Below, one piece after another: positions 46,878 through 56,567 of a DNA stretch of 64,000 nt. The stretch is from Symbiodinium natans (Eukaryota; Sar; Dinophyceae; Suessiales; Symbiodiniaceae): the NCBI GenBank assembly GCA_905221605.1, contig CAJNDS010000503.1:59781-123780 (forward strand), written 5' to 3'. Every line of letters begins with the position of its first letter. Position 1 is the stretch's first letter. The notes under the pieces are model-generated. The model did no database searches. It had not been told where the DNA came from and was given only the letters and a program-made list of their open reading frames with translations. The position numbers and the translations under genes are program-made.

Positions 46878-48977
46878 ATGTTTTCTGGCCTACTAAGGCT
46901 CCATGCGGACGATGCGGAAACGGGGTTGGATGTGCGCAGACGCATCGCAGGAAGGGTTGGCCTTTCCGCAGCATCAATCGTGCTGACTTCAGGTGAGCGT
47001 CTCCTCGAACTGCACCAGCCGCTGCTGGAACAAACTCAAAACCAAGAGCTCACATATGTGGTGCGGAAATATGGCGCAGGCTGCGCGGCACGCAGTATGA
47101 AGCGAGCACTAGCAAAGAGAGGATTTAATCACGACCCAGATGGCATGGATGTCGTTGTTGCCTTGACCTTCGGCCAAGATTTCAACCAGAGCTTGGCAGG
47201 GCTGCAGCTTCCCAGCGGCCTACAAACCTTGACCTTCGGCATGGGTTTCAACCAAAGCTTGGAAGGGGTGCAGCTTCCCAGGGGCCTACAGACCTTGACC
47301 TTCGGCGACAGGTTCAACCAGAGCTTGGAAGGGGTGCAGCTTCCCAGCGGCCTACAGGCCTTGACTCTCGGCAGTTTGTTCAACCAGAGCTTGGAGGGGG
47401 TGCAGTTTCCCAGCGGCCTACAGACCTTGAGCTTCGACGGCAGCTTCAACCAGAGCTTGGAACGGGTGCAGCTTCCCAGCGGCTTACAAACCTTAACCTT
47501 CGGCGGCTTGTTCAATCAGAGCTTGGAAGGGGTGCAGCTTCCCAGCGGCCTACAGACCTTGACCTTCGGCAGTTCGTACAGCCAGAACTTGCAAGGGGTG
47601 CAGCTTCCCAGCGGCCTACAGACCTTGACCTTCGGTGGCCGTGTTGACCAAAGCTTGGAAGGGGTGCAGCTTCCCATCGGCCTACAGACCTTAACCTTCG
47701 GCGGCCGTTTCGACCGGAGCTTGGAAGGGGTGCAGCTTCCCAGCAACCTACAGACCTTGACCTTCGGGTATGATTTCAACCAGAGCTTGGCAGGGGTGCA
47801 GCTTCCCAGCGGCCTACAGACCTTGACCTTCGGCGACCACTTCAATCAGACCTTGGCAGGGGTGCAGCTTCCCAGCGGCCTACAGACCTTGACCTTCGGT
47901 TTTTTTTTCAAACAGGGCCTGGCAGGGGTGCAGCTTCCCAGCGGCCTAGAGACCTTGACCTTCGGCAGCTTGTTCAACCAAAGCATGGAGGGGGTGCAGC
48001 TTCCCAGCGGCCTACAGACCTTGACCTTCGGCGGCAGCTTCAACCAGAGCTTGGAACGGGTGCAGCTTCCCAGCTGCCTACAGACCTTAACCTTCGGCAG
48101 CTTGTTCAATCAGAGCTTGGAAGGGGTGCAGTTTCCCAGCGGCCTACAGACCTTGAGCTTCGGCAGTCGCTTCAAGCAGGGCTTGGAAGGGGTGCAGCTT
48201 CCCAGCGGCCTACAGACCTTGACCTTCGGCCATGATTTCAACCAGAGCTTGGAAGGGGTGCAGCTTCCCAGCACCCTACAGACCTTGACCTTCGGCCACT
48301 GTTTCAACCAGAGCCTGGAAGGGGTGCAGCTTCCCAGTGGCCTACAGACCTTGACCTTCGGCCATTGCTTCAATCAGAGCTTGGCAGGGGTGCAACTTCC
48401 AAGCGGCCTAAGGACCTTGACCTTTGGCTTTTTTTTCACCCAGAGCTTGGAAGGGGTGCAGCTTCCCAGCGGCCTGCAGAGCTTGACCTTCGGCCATGAT
48501 TTCAATCATAGTTTGGCGGGGGTGCAGCTTCCCAACAGCCTACAGACCTTGACCTTCGGCAATTTGTTCAACCAGAGCTTGGAAGGGGTGCAGCTTCCCA
48601 GCGGCCTACAGACCTTAACCTTCGGCTTTCATTTTGACCAAAGCTTGGAAGAGGTGCAGCTTCCCAGCGGCCTACAGACCTTGTCATTCGCCAATTTTTT
48701 CAACCAGAGCTTGGAAGGGGTGCAGCTTCCCAGCGGCCTACAGTCCTTGACCTTTGGGCAGGAGTTCAACCAAAGCTTGGAAGGGGTGCAACTTCCCAGT
48801 GACCTACAGAGCTTGACCTTCGGCGAAAGTTTCAACCAGAGCTTGGAAGGGTTGCAGCTTCCCAGCGGCCTACAGACCTTGACCTTCGGCCGTGATTTCG
48901 ACCAGAGCTTGGAAGGGGTGCAGCTTCCAAGCTCCCTCCGGCGTTTCTCCTCACGCATGTTTCAGGTAGACACATGA
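46878..48977 (+). CDS. Ubiquitin-like/FNIP-repeat protein
   Basis: 699 codons from ATG 46878 to TGA 48975-48977. Residues about 8-65 (LHADDAETGLDVRRRIAGRV, then IVLTSGERLLEL) look like the C-terminal part of a ubiquitin-like fold. From about residue 95, 27 tandem 22-residue repeats follow with consensus LTFGxxFNQSLEGVQLPSGLQT, matching the FNIP repeat known from Dictyostelium, a solenoid used for protein binding. DNA units are 66 bp and highly alike, so the minus strand has no stops either; those frames are shadows. No intron is seen in the repeat region. The real start may lie in the exon at 46687. Confidence 0.88.
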   Translation: MFSGLLRLHADDAETGLDVRRRIAGRVGLSAASIVLTSGERLLELHQPLLEQTQNQELTYVVRKYGAGCAARSMKRALAKRGFNHDPDGMDVVVALTFGQDFNQSLAGLQLPSGLQTLTFGMGFNQSLEGVQLPRGLQTLTFGDRFNQSLEGVQLPSGLQALTLGSLFNQSLEGVQFPSGLQTLSFDGSFNQSLERVQLPSGLQTLTFGGLFNQSLEGVQLPSGLQTLTFGSSYSQNLQGVQLPSGLQTLTFGGRVDQSLEGVQLPIGLQTLTFGGRFDRSLEGVQLPSNLQTLTFGYDFNQSLAGVQLPSGLQTLTFGDHFNQTLAGVQLPSGLQTLTFGFFFKQGLAGVQLPSGLETLTFGSLFNQSMEGVQLPSGLQTLTFGGSFNQSLERVQLPSCLQTLTFGSLFNQSLEGVQFPSGLQTLSFGSRFKQGLEGVQLPSGLQTLTFGHDFNQSLEGVQLPSTLQTLTFGHCFNQSLEGVQLPSGLQTLTFGHCFNQSLAGVQLPSGLRTLTFGFFFTQSLEGVQLPSGLQSLTFGHDFNHSLAGVQLPNSLQTLTFGNLFNQSLEGVQLPSGLQTLTFGFHFDQSLEEVQLPSGLQTLSFANFFNQSLEGVQLPSGLQSLTFGQEFNQSLEGVQLPSDLQSLTFGESFNQSLEGLQLPSGLQTLTFGRDFDQSLEGVQLPSSLRRFSSRMFQVDT

Positions 48978-49085
48978 ACAGCTGAGAGGCCGCACCTGCA
49001 AAGGCAGCTCCATCACAGCGCGCGCCCCCGATCTCACGGATATCTCACGCTTCCCTGAGACTATCAAGATCCTCATCTACTTTGA

Positions 49086-49207
49086 CCCCAGAGGGTCAAT
49101 CTGTAGTAGGACTACCCCAAAACCATACTAATCCCTAAGCCTAATTAAACCCTAAACCTTACACCTAATTCCAGAACAGTACTACAGAGTCAGATGGACC
49201 CTCTGGG
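49086..49207. mobile_element. Family E element with telomeric centre
   Basis: CCAGAGGGTCAATCTGTAGTAG at the left pairs with AGATGGACCCTCTGGGG at the right. The middle holds TTAAACCCTAAACCTT, a telomeric fragment, as in B and D copies. Confidence 0.8.
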
Positions 49208-49945
49208 GACGGTCAAGGCAAAGGGGCTGTGTGTTGGGATGTTTCGGGTTTTAGGGTTTAGGGTTTTGAACAATCCCCTAAGCCCCGAGGGGGTCAGGGT
49301 TTGGGGCTTTGGGACAGATAGGTGGGGGCCGGGGGGGGGGCGGGTGCGGGGCCGAAAGATTTGTTTGCAGCATCTCAAAAGCGTCAGCTTCCCAAACCCT
49401 GCTGAAGCTTGCTGGTAAATTAGGGTTTATGGTTTAGGGTTTAGGCTTCCCGATAAACCCTGAACCCTAATTAGACCCTGAAACACTAGACTCAACCCTG
49501 ACTCCCCCAGCCGTCTCTTCAGGGGCGCTGGTCTTTGCGGGCCGGCGCGCCGCCAGCAGTTCCGGCGAGGTGCCGGAACCCGGCTGCAGGTGTCTCTCTA
49601 AACCCGCATAGAGGTAAAATAATGGCCTAATGGCCCTGTTGAGGGTTTTGGGCTCTTCTTTTTGCATACATTGTAGGCAGGGGTTAGGGCTTGAAGATTG
49701 GGAAATTGGGACTCTCAAACTCTCAAAGCTTGAAACCTTCGAGCTCGAAGAGCTTTCACGCTCCAAATTCTACGCCCGTGAAGCTTTTCGAGCTCGAAGC
49801 CCGGCCACACGCCGTGTCTGGTGTCATATACGGCTCGTTTTGCTTTCCGGAGCTCTCAATCCTTTGGAATGCCGGCTCGTTTTGAAGCCTGCACCTAAAT
49901 CCCAAAGTTCGTTTAAGAGTTTATCTTCGTCTTCCAAACTACTAC

Positions 49946-50053
49946 AGATGAGGGTTTCCGAAAATAGGGACCCTAAAATTGACCCCCGAAATAGGAAGAT
50001 TCCCTTACAAGAAGGACCCCCCACAAGGTACCCCTAATATCATAAACCCCCAG
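49946..50053. mobile_element. Foldback element family C
   Basis: GGTTTCCGAAAATAGGGACC at the left; GGTACCCCTAATATCATAAAC at the right in inverse sense. Confidence 0.65.
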
Positions 50054-50605
50054 CTGGACCCTTATGGTCCCTTCAGTATACTATAATGACCCCCCAAAAC
50101 CCTATTCTAATTGTTAAGGCCCCTATATTAGCCCTAAACCCTGAACCCTGAACCCTAAACCCTAAACCCTAAACCCTAAACCCTACACCCTAATCATAAT
50201 AGTACTACAGATGGACCCTGGGTTCATCCATCAAGCTGTCAATCTCTCAAGGCTCCCCCGTTCCAACGTTCAAAGCTGAAAACTGCGTACTGGCGACAAA
50301 GAAACCCTGAGCTGTGGTAAACCCTAAACCCTAAGCCCTAAACCTAAACCCTAAACCCTAACCCCTGAGCTGTGGGTTTTTACGTGGTTCAGGGATGTCC
50401 GGCCAAGGGCTTAGGAAGCCCCGAGCCCAGAGTAATGCAAGAGCCCTCTGGGCCGACTCGCACCCTTCCGCCCTCAGCCCTTGAATCCTCAACTCTCAGG
50501 CCTGAAAACCTGGGTAGGGTTTACGGTTTAGGGTTGAGGCTTGAGGGTTGAGGGTTTAGGGTTTGGTGTTTAGGGTTTAGGGCTTAGGGTTTAGGGCAAG
50601 GGTTT

Positions 50606-50749
50606 GGGGTTCTGGGTTTAGGGTTTAGGGTTTAGGGTTTAGGGTTTAGGGTTTAGGGTTTAGGGTTTAGCATTTAGGGTTTAGGGTTTAGGGTTTAGGG
50701 TTTAGGGTTTAGGGTTTAGGGTTTAGGGTTTAGGGTTTAGGGTTTAGGG
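50606..50749 (+). repeat. Internal telomeric array, TTTAGGG
   Basis: About twenty units with one CATTTAG break at 50669. Confidence 0.93.
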
Positions 50750-50931
50750 TTACTTTTGGGAATACTATAATTCCCTGCACAGCCCTTAAAACCCTAAATC
50801 CTGAGCCTTTCAACTGTGAAACCCGAGCCAAAACAGACCTCTCAACCGTGACCCGTAAACTTTTCAATCCACAACCCTGACAATCCCATAAACGCTAATC
50901 CTTTAAGATCCTTACCACGAATTGCGTAAGA

Positions 50932-51043
50932 ACCAGCCAAAAAATGCAAAATATTCTTCCTTACAGGAGAAATATAGGGATTACTGTTTTTTATTCTTAT
51001 TTATTTTTTTAATTGGGGGGGGGTTCTTAAGCAAATAGCAGTT
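50932..51043. mobile_element. Family O copy, diverged
   Basis: Right end GGTTCTTAAGCAAATAGCAG matches the family O right end at 40354; left part worn. Confidence 0.55.
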
Positions 51044-51161
51044 TAGTTTTCGGGCTGTGCAAGAGGCAGCTCCAAAGCGTTCGCTGCTCCCTGCCGCCGT
51101 GGGTCTCTCCGCCGGGGATCCCACAATGCAGCAGTTTGGGGGGTGGCTTGTTGGGTGCTAG
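51041..51161 (+). CDS. Putative terminal exon
   Basis: Starts at the right end of the family O copy (AAATAGCAG). Frame [20 protein letters not shown] then [14 protein letters not shown], stop TAG 51159-51161. A minus frame is open too. Function unknown. Confidence 0.52.
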
Positions 51162-51179
51162 CTTTAGGGTAACTGTGAG

Positions 51180-51244
51180 TGTATTTATATATATATATAT
51201 ATATGTATAGATACACGCCAGCAGATTTACTTATGTGTATATAC

Positions 51245-51277
<33 letters not shown>

Positions 51278-51530
51278 CATGTATATATATATACATTTGT
51301 ATATATGTATATATGTATATATGTATATATGTATATATGTATATATGTATATATGTATATATGTATATATGTATATATGTATATATGTATATATGTATGT
51401 TTATATGTATATATGTATATATGTATATATGTATGTATGTATATATGTATATACGTATATATGTATATATGTATATATGTATATATGTATATATGTATAT
51501 ATGTATATATCTATATATGTATATACGGTG
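51180..51530. repeat. ATATGTAT satellite
   Basis: Over thirty units of an 8-bp repeat (GTATATAT) with a few GTATGTTT and TACGTATA variants. Reading frames of Tyr/Ile/Cys repeats across it are artefacts. Confidence 0.95.
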
Positions 51531-51629
51531 ACGTTTTTTAAATAAGTGGAGGGCGGCCAACCAGCAACGGCCAGGGGGGTAGTAGAAAAGACCAGTTTAA
51601 ATCCGCATGTTTTCGTGTTTATGCACTAG

Positions 51630-52830
51630 CCCCCCCTCCAGCCAAGCCCCCCTCCAGCCCCCCCTCCAGCCCAACCCTTCCTCCACCTCCAGGCTCCACA
51701 AACCCCCTCTCCAGCCCCTTCAGCCAAGCCCCCTCCAGCCACCCCTCCAGCCAACCGCCCACCCCCCCTCCAGCCAACCCCCAGCCCTCTCCACCCTTGC
51801 CCCTCCCGCCAACACCCTCAAACCGCCCTCTCTCCAGCCAACCCCCTCCAGCCAAGCCCGTCAACCCCAGCACCCCTCCACTAAGCACCCCCCCAACCCC
51901 TCCAAACAAACCGCCCCCTTCCACCCCCCCCAACCCATCTCCAGCCAACCCACCACCAACCCCCCCTCCAGCACCCCTCCCCCCTCCAGCCAACCCCCTC
52001 CTCACCCTTCCTCTCCCCAACCAACCCCCCCCCCAGCCAACAACCGCCAACCCCTCCAGCCAAACCCGACCCCCTCCAGCCAAACCTGGAGGGGGCTTTG
52101 GCTGGAGGGTGTTTTGGGGGGGTGTTGGCTGGATGGGGGCGGTTGGCTGTGCTCCAGCCAGCCAACCTCCACCCAGCACCCCTCCAACCCCAGCCGGTTT
52201 CCACCAGCCAACCCCCTCCAGCCAACCGCCTCCAACCTGCCCCCCCAAAACGCCTAGCCAAGCCCCCCTCCACAGCCAACCGCCCCCATCCAGCCAACAC
52301 CCCCCAAAACACCCTCCAGCCAAAGCCCCCTCCAGCCAGCCAACCTCCACCCAGCACCCCTCCAACCCCAGCCGGTTTCCACCAGCCAACCCCCTCCAGC
52401 CAACCGCCTCCAGCCAACACCCCATCCCTCCCCACCCCCCCCAAAACGCCTAGCCAAGCCCCCCTCCGCAGCCAACCGCCCCCATCCAGCCAACACCCCC
52501 CAACACCCTCCAGCCAAAGCCCCCTCCAGCCAACACCCCCCCTCCAGCCAGCCAACCTCCACCCAGCACTCCTCCAACCCCCAGGGGGCTTTGGCTGGAT
52601 GGGGGCGGTTGGCGGGGGAGGGGGGCTTGGCTAGGCGGGTGTTTTGGGGGGGGCTGGGGGGGGAGGGGGTGTTGGATGGAGGATGTGGGAGGGGTTGGCT
52701 GGAGGGGTGGTTAGGGTGGGGGCTGGAGAGAGGGCAGTTTGAGGGTGTTGGCTGGAGGGGGTTTGGGTGATTGGTTGTGAGGTTGGTGGGGGGGGGGGGG
52801 GGGTGTTGGCTGGAGGGGGGCTTGGCGCGG
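51630..52830. repeat. CCCCTCCAGCCAA minisatellite with G-rich arm
   Basis: 51630-52580 is C-rich with irregular CCCTCCAGCCAACC units and a larger repeat of about 178 bp (52154, 52332, then 52553). 52085-52140 and 52583-52830 carry the reverse complement (GGCTGGAGGGGG), so the region can fold. Long Pro/Ser or Gly/Trp frames are artefacts. Confidence 0.92.
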
Positions 52831-53177
52831 GAAGGCTTGCTGGAGGGTCTATTTCCGGATGTTTAAAACGCTGGGCGGCCTGACGCCGCGCTCCACGGAG
52901 GTAGTATGAAATACCTGTTTGACTGTTTAGATGTCCGGGTATTTAAAAACAGGCACCGTATGTATATGTATATATGGATGGGGTTGGCATTGGTTCAGGG
53001 TCTAGGTCTTAGAGGCTGAGGGCTTTTCTTGAGTCAGGGGTTTAAGGGCCATTGGGCTTGTGGAGTCTTACTCCCTCAACCCTAAAGCCTACCACCCCAC
53101 AACCCTGAAAGCTTAATTCCCAAACCTGAAAACCCTGAACCCTAGACCCTAAACCCGAAACCCTAAACCCCAAATAG

Positions 53178-53231
53178 GTTCTGGAGGGAATGGTCCTACA
53201 TCGGCTTTGGAATTTCGGCGCGTTCTGCTTA
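53178..53231 (+). CDS. Putative terminal exon
   Basis: After CCAAATAG the frame reads FWREWSYIGFGISARSA and stops at TAA 53229-53231. Aromatic-rich, strongly protein-like. Confidence 0.52.
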
Positions 53232-53329
53232 AGCTAACGGCCGAAAACGTAGGAGCTTTGAACCTCCCCCTAAACACTCTAAAACCCTGAACTCGAAAAC
53301 CCAAGTCCTAAACCCCGCAAACCTAAACG

Positions 53330-53480
53330 GGTTTAGGGTTTAGGGTTTAAGGTTTAGGGTTTAGGGTTTAAGGTTTAGAGTTTAGGGTTTATGGGTTTAT
53401 GGGTTTAGGGGTTAGGGGTTTAGGGGTTTAGGGGTTTAGGGGTTTAGGGGTTTAGGGGTTTAGGGGTTTAGGGGTTTAGG
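53330..53480 (+). repeat. Telomeric array with TTTAGGGG block
   Basis: TTTAGGG units then about eleven TTTAGGGG 8-mers. Confidence 0.92.
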
Positions 53481-53486
53481 TTTGAG

Positions 53487-53533
53487 GCCGTGTCGTTGGC
53501 TGCCTTGGGGGTCGACGCGCTGGGGCCCTCAGA
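53487..53533 (+). CDS. Putative internal exon
   Basis: AG|GCC start, frame AVSLAALGVDALGPS, donor AGA|GTTTGGGG. Between a TTTAGGGG array and TTTAGGG DNA. Confidence 0.5.
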
Positions 53534-53649
53534 GTTTGGGGTTTAGGGTTGAGCGTGTTGGGTTTAGGGTTGTTGTGTGGCAGGGCTTAGTGAGGCTTCG
53601 GGCGTAGACTTTTAGAATTTGTGCTTATCAACACTCGCTCTTTTTCTCT

Positions 53650-53737
53650 CGAAATTAGGGGCACCTTATGGGGGTCCGTAAGGGAATCTTCCTATTTGGG
53701 AGGTCCCTTTTAGGGACCTATGTTCGCAAGCCCGAAA
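53650..53737. mobile_element. Foldback element family C
   Basis: CGAAATTAGGGGCACC, GGGGGTCC, CTTCCTATTTGGGAGGTCCC and a TTCGCAAGCC end. Confidence 0.6.
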
Positions 53738-53846
53738 TCCGTATGTCGAGTTGAGGCCTGAATGCTTGAAGGGCTGCTGACAGTTTCATGGGTTCCCCTA
53801 GTAACCCCCCTCTATACTACCCCCGCTAGGTTCCTCCATGATTGGC

Positions 53847-53956
53847 TACTTGGAGGTTCATGGGGTACTTGCAACCCTAATTATAGCTGTACTTATCAGC
53901 CCCCTAAGTAGGTTACAAGTAGGTGTATAATTGGGGTGATAAAGTACCTCCAAGTG
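53847..53956. mobile_element. Foldback element family D
   Basis: CTACTTGGAGGTTCATGGGG at the left and AAGTACCTCCAAGTGGG at the right. Confidence 0.8.
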
Positions 53957-54239
53957 GGATTTGTGTGCTTTTGGGCTTGAGGTGGCAACCATGGATTCAG
54001 GGTGTAAAGGGTTTTGGGTTGCGGCCGCAAAGGGCTTCTTTAGGGCCCAGGACGCTCCATGAACCCGATATCGAGGGGTTTAGGTTTTAGGGCTTAGGGT
54101 TTAGGGGAACCCTAAGTCCCATCCCCTGAAACTGCAAGCCCCTGAGCCCTAGACCCATGCGCTAAGTCCTATAGGCCCTGAAAGCCCTTCAACACCCAGG
54201 TTTCTAGTGTATAAGGTCTCCCTAAGCAGCACCCTTGTG

Positions 54240-54397
54240 CCTAAACCCGAAACCCGAAACCCTGTAAACCCTATAAACCCTATAAACCCTATAAACCCTA
54301 TAAACCCTATAAACCCTACAAACCCTATAAACCCTATAAACCCTATAAACCCTATAAACCCTATAAACCCTATAAACCCTATAAACCCTAAACCCTC
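54240..54397 (-). repeat. Variant telomeric array, CCCTATAAA
   Basis: About sixteen units of a 9-mer (ACCCTATAA) instead of the 7-mer, ending in normal CCCTAAA. Because nine is a multiple of three it reads as an open Asn-Pro-Ile repeat; that is not taken as coding. Confidence 0.92.
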
Positions 54398-54418
54398 TCA
54401 TCCCACAGATTCTTTGGC

Positions 54419-54469
54419 AGCGACCGGTTCAACCTTCGACGACTCGCGGACGGAGGCTTGGGGCTAAGG
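54419..54469 (+). CDS. Putative exon
   Basis: Acceptor CTCTCATCCCACAG. Two frames fit: FFGSDRFNLRRLADGGLGL with donor AAGG|GTTTAG, or DSLAATGSTFDDSRTEAWG with stop TAA 54465-54467. Confidence 0.48.
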
Positions 54470-55358
54470 GTTTAGAGTTTAGGGTTTAGGGTTTAGGGTT
54501 TAGGGTTTAGGGTTTAGGGTTTAGGGTTTGGCGGTGTAGGGTTTAGTGTTTCTGGTTTAAAGTTTTTCGGGCTTGAGGTTTAGTGTTTTCGTGTTTGGGT
54601 TTGGAGTTAGGGTTCATAGTTTCCAGTTTAGAGGGCTTAGGTCTTGTGAGCTCAGGGCAGGCACGAAGAGGTTAAGAGGCTCTAGTAGGGTGGAGAGTGT
54701 AGGGCACAAGGTTGAGGGGTGTAGGAGTTTGGGGGGCATAGCCTGCACCCTAAACCCTAAACCCCTGAACCCTAAACGGGTTTAAGGTTTTGGGCCTCGG
54801 GCCCTTTTGTAGTTGGCTGCGTTCATGTCTCCTTGTGGCCTCGGTTCTTGGTTTCCCCAAACCCTAAACCCTTCTTGCGCTTCTGGGGAAGTTTGTTTGT
54901 GGCAGGTGTGCGAGTTGCAAGAGGGTGCATTTTGCGGTCTTTCCTGGATATTAGGGATCCTTCCTTGTTGTTAGGGTTCAGGGTTTAGGGTTTAGGGTTC
55001 AGCGCGAAGGGCTTAGGGTTCAGGGTTCAGGGCTTCGGGCTTAGGGCCTAGGGTTTGGGGCTTAGGGCTTACGGCTTAGGGTTTAGGAGGCAAGACATGA
55101 AGATCGCCTCAGCCCTAAAAGCTATATTTGCCCTCAAATCCGTATACGTAGGGATGCCCTAATATTCCCCGAAGATATTACACTCCTTGCAAAAGGAAGC
55201 CCGAGAAGGCTATTCATTCCCCTTTGCAACCCCTGTATCACCCTTTGCAGTCCCTATAAACCCAAGCAGCACCCAAATACCCCCCCAAAGAACCCCTAAG
55301 TTCCCCCCTTTAGTCCCTTGATACTCCCAAAGAAAGGCCGGGAAACTTCAGCAAGGGT

Positions 55359-55502
55359 ACTTGGAGGTTTATGGCCATTAGTAACCCAATCACAACGGTA
55401 ATTACTTAGAACCCAATGATAACCCTATTAGGGTACTTAAGGGGCTTATACGTGGCTTTGAACTACACTTATACTGGTTGCAAAGTACCCTGAGCCTCCA
55501 AG
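55359..55502. mobile_element. Foldback element family D
   Basis: TACTTGGAGGTTTATGGCC at the left, GTACCCTGAGCCTCCAAGTA at the right; two inner arms with GGGTACTTAAGGGGC. Confidence 0.82.
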
Positions 55503-55787
55503 TAAGGGGGGAACATCCCAACCCCAAACCCTAAACCCCAACGCCTAAACCCTAAACCTTAAACCTCCAAGTGTGGCCTTTAGCATGGGTTGCGTGTACC
55601 TGGTCGCGTTTAGGGTTGAAGTGAGGTGTCTGGACTAAGACGACTCCTGGATGCCTCCGGATTGGGGTTTAGGGTTTAGGGTTGAGGGTTTTAGGGTTTT
55701 TGGGTTTAGGGTTTAGGGTTTAGGCTTTAGGGTTTAGGGTAGATGGCGAACTTTGCATGTTTTCTGATTTAGGGTTTAGGGTTCCCG

Positions 55788-55982
55788 AATAGCAACCACA
55801 TTGTCCCGTCGGATTCTCTTGATTATGGGAACGCAGACCCCACATTCTTCCCGAGCGGCCCCTATAGCAGCTTACCGATAGAGTTGGATTAGCTCAATAG
55901 GAACCCCAACAACAAACAACTCAGGGAATTCGGGTTTAGAGTCCTCCCCTATAGCGCCGAAGCCTTCGTCCCCAAGTCCTAA
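55788..55982. other. Coding-like on both strands, each with one stop
   Basis: Plus: NSNHIVPSDSLDYGNADPTF and onward, one TAG at 55890, then LNRNPNNKQLREFGF to TAA. Minus: GFGAIGEDSKPEFPELFVVG, one TAA, then AREECGVCVPIIKRIRRDN in the same frame. A GTAAGC directly spans the minus stop. Could be a worn gene on either strand; the minus reading fits the neighbouring minus gene. Confidence 0.38.
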
Positions 55983-56002
55983 ACCCTAAACCTAAACCCT
56001 AA

Positions 56003-56080
56003 ACCCTCCTAAACCCTAAACCCTAAACCCTAAACCCTAAACCCTAAACCCTAAACCCTAAACCCTAAACCCTAAACCCT
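56003..56080 (-). repeat. Internal telomeric array, CCCTAAA
   Basis: About eleven units ending at ATCCAG, the acceptor of the next exon. Confidence 0.92.
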
Positions 56081-56086
56081 ATCCAG

Positions 56087-56181
56087 GCGCACCGGCGCCG
56101 GCAGCGCCGGCCCCTACCAAGCTCAAAGTCGAGGTCGCGGAGGTCGCCAAAGCTCCTGCCGCCACACAGCGGAAGCCTTAG
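56087..56181 (+). CDS. Putative terminal exon, Ala/Pro-rich
   Basis: Acceptor TATCCAG right after a CCCTAAA array. Frame APAPAAPAPTKLKVEVAEVA then KAPAATQRKP, stop TAG 56179-56181. Looks like a basic low-complexity tail. TTTAGGG array downstream. Confidence 0.62.
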
Positions 56182-56213
56182 CAAAGGGTTGAGGGCTCCG
56201 AGGTCGGATGTAG

Positions 56214-56278
56214 GGTTTAGGGTTTAGGGTTTAGGGTTTAGGGTTTAGGGTTTAGGGTTTAGGGTTTAGGGTTTAGGG
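56214..56278 (+). repeat. Internal telomeric array, TTTAGGG
   Basis: Nine units. Confidence 0.9.
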
Positions 56279-56567
56279 CTGAAGACTCGTACCCCTAAGG
56301 TTGTACCCCTAAAGGGTCCCCTTAATATGCTCCTAGTATGGCCTTTATATTCCTTTAGGGACCCTTAAAAAGGTACCCTTAGGGCCTAGTGTGCAATAGG
56401 GAATTTCGGGTTTAGGGTTTAGGGGCGTCTAGGGTTTAGGGCCTGATATATTTTTTTTAGCCAAGTCACTCTCAGCCCCACGGGGCTTTCGAGAACAATG
56501 TTGCGACTAGCAACGAGCAAAGCTTTTCAAAGCTCGAGGTCAGTTAATTAAGTTCTTCGGTGGCGAA

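Larger units (their letters stand above)
49500..50900. repeat. Old duplication, second segment, copy 2
   Basis: Counterpart of 36161-37080; see there. Contains a 135-codon open frame (49630-50037) rich in CTCGAAGC-like short repeats with Leu/Ser/Glu; I do not call it as a gene. A family C copy sits at 49946-50053. Confidence 0.58.

Noticed and set aside
47129-48958. Minus-strand Lys/Val/Leu repeat frames opposite the FNIP gene
   Set aside because: The 66-bp unit has no stop in that frame; the FNIP consensus is on the plus strand.
46878-48977. CRISPR-like array
   Set aside because: The 66-bp periodicity is a coding repeat without spacers, and the genome is eukaryotic.
49630-50037. 135-codon plus-strand gene
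   Set aside because: Built largely from CTCGAAGC-like short repeats and then family C element sequence; not convincing as protein.
51179-51560. Tyr/Ile/Cys repeat proteins
   Set aside because: Simple translation of (GTATATAT)n on both strands.
51607-52634. Long Pro/Ser/Gln and Gly/Trp frames up to 268 codons
   Set aside because: Minisatellite translation, open on both strands and in several frames, without unique sequence or splice borders.
54207-54467. Asn-Pro-Ile repeat protein
   Set aside because: Comes from the 9-mer CCCTATAAA; only the part after the acceptor at 54418 is kept as a possible exon.
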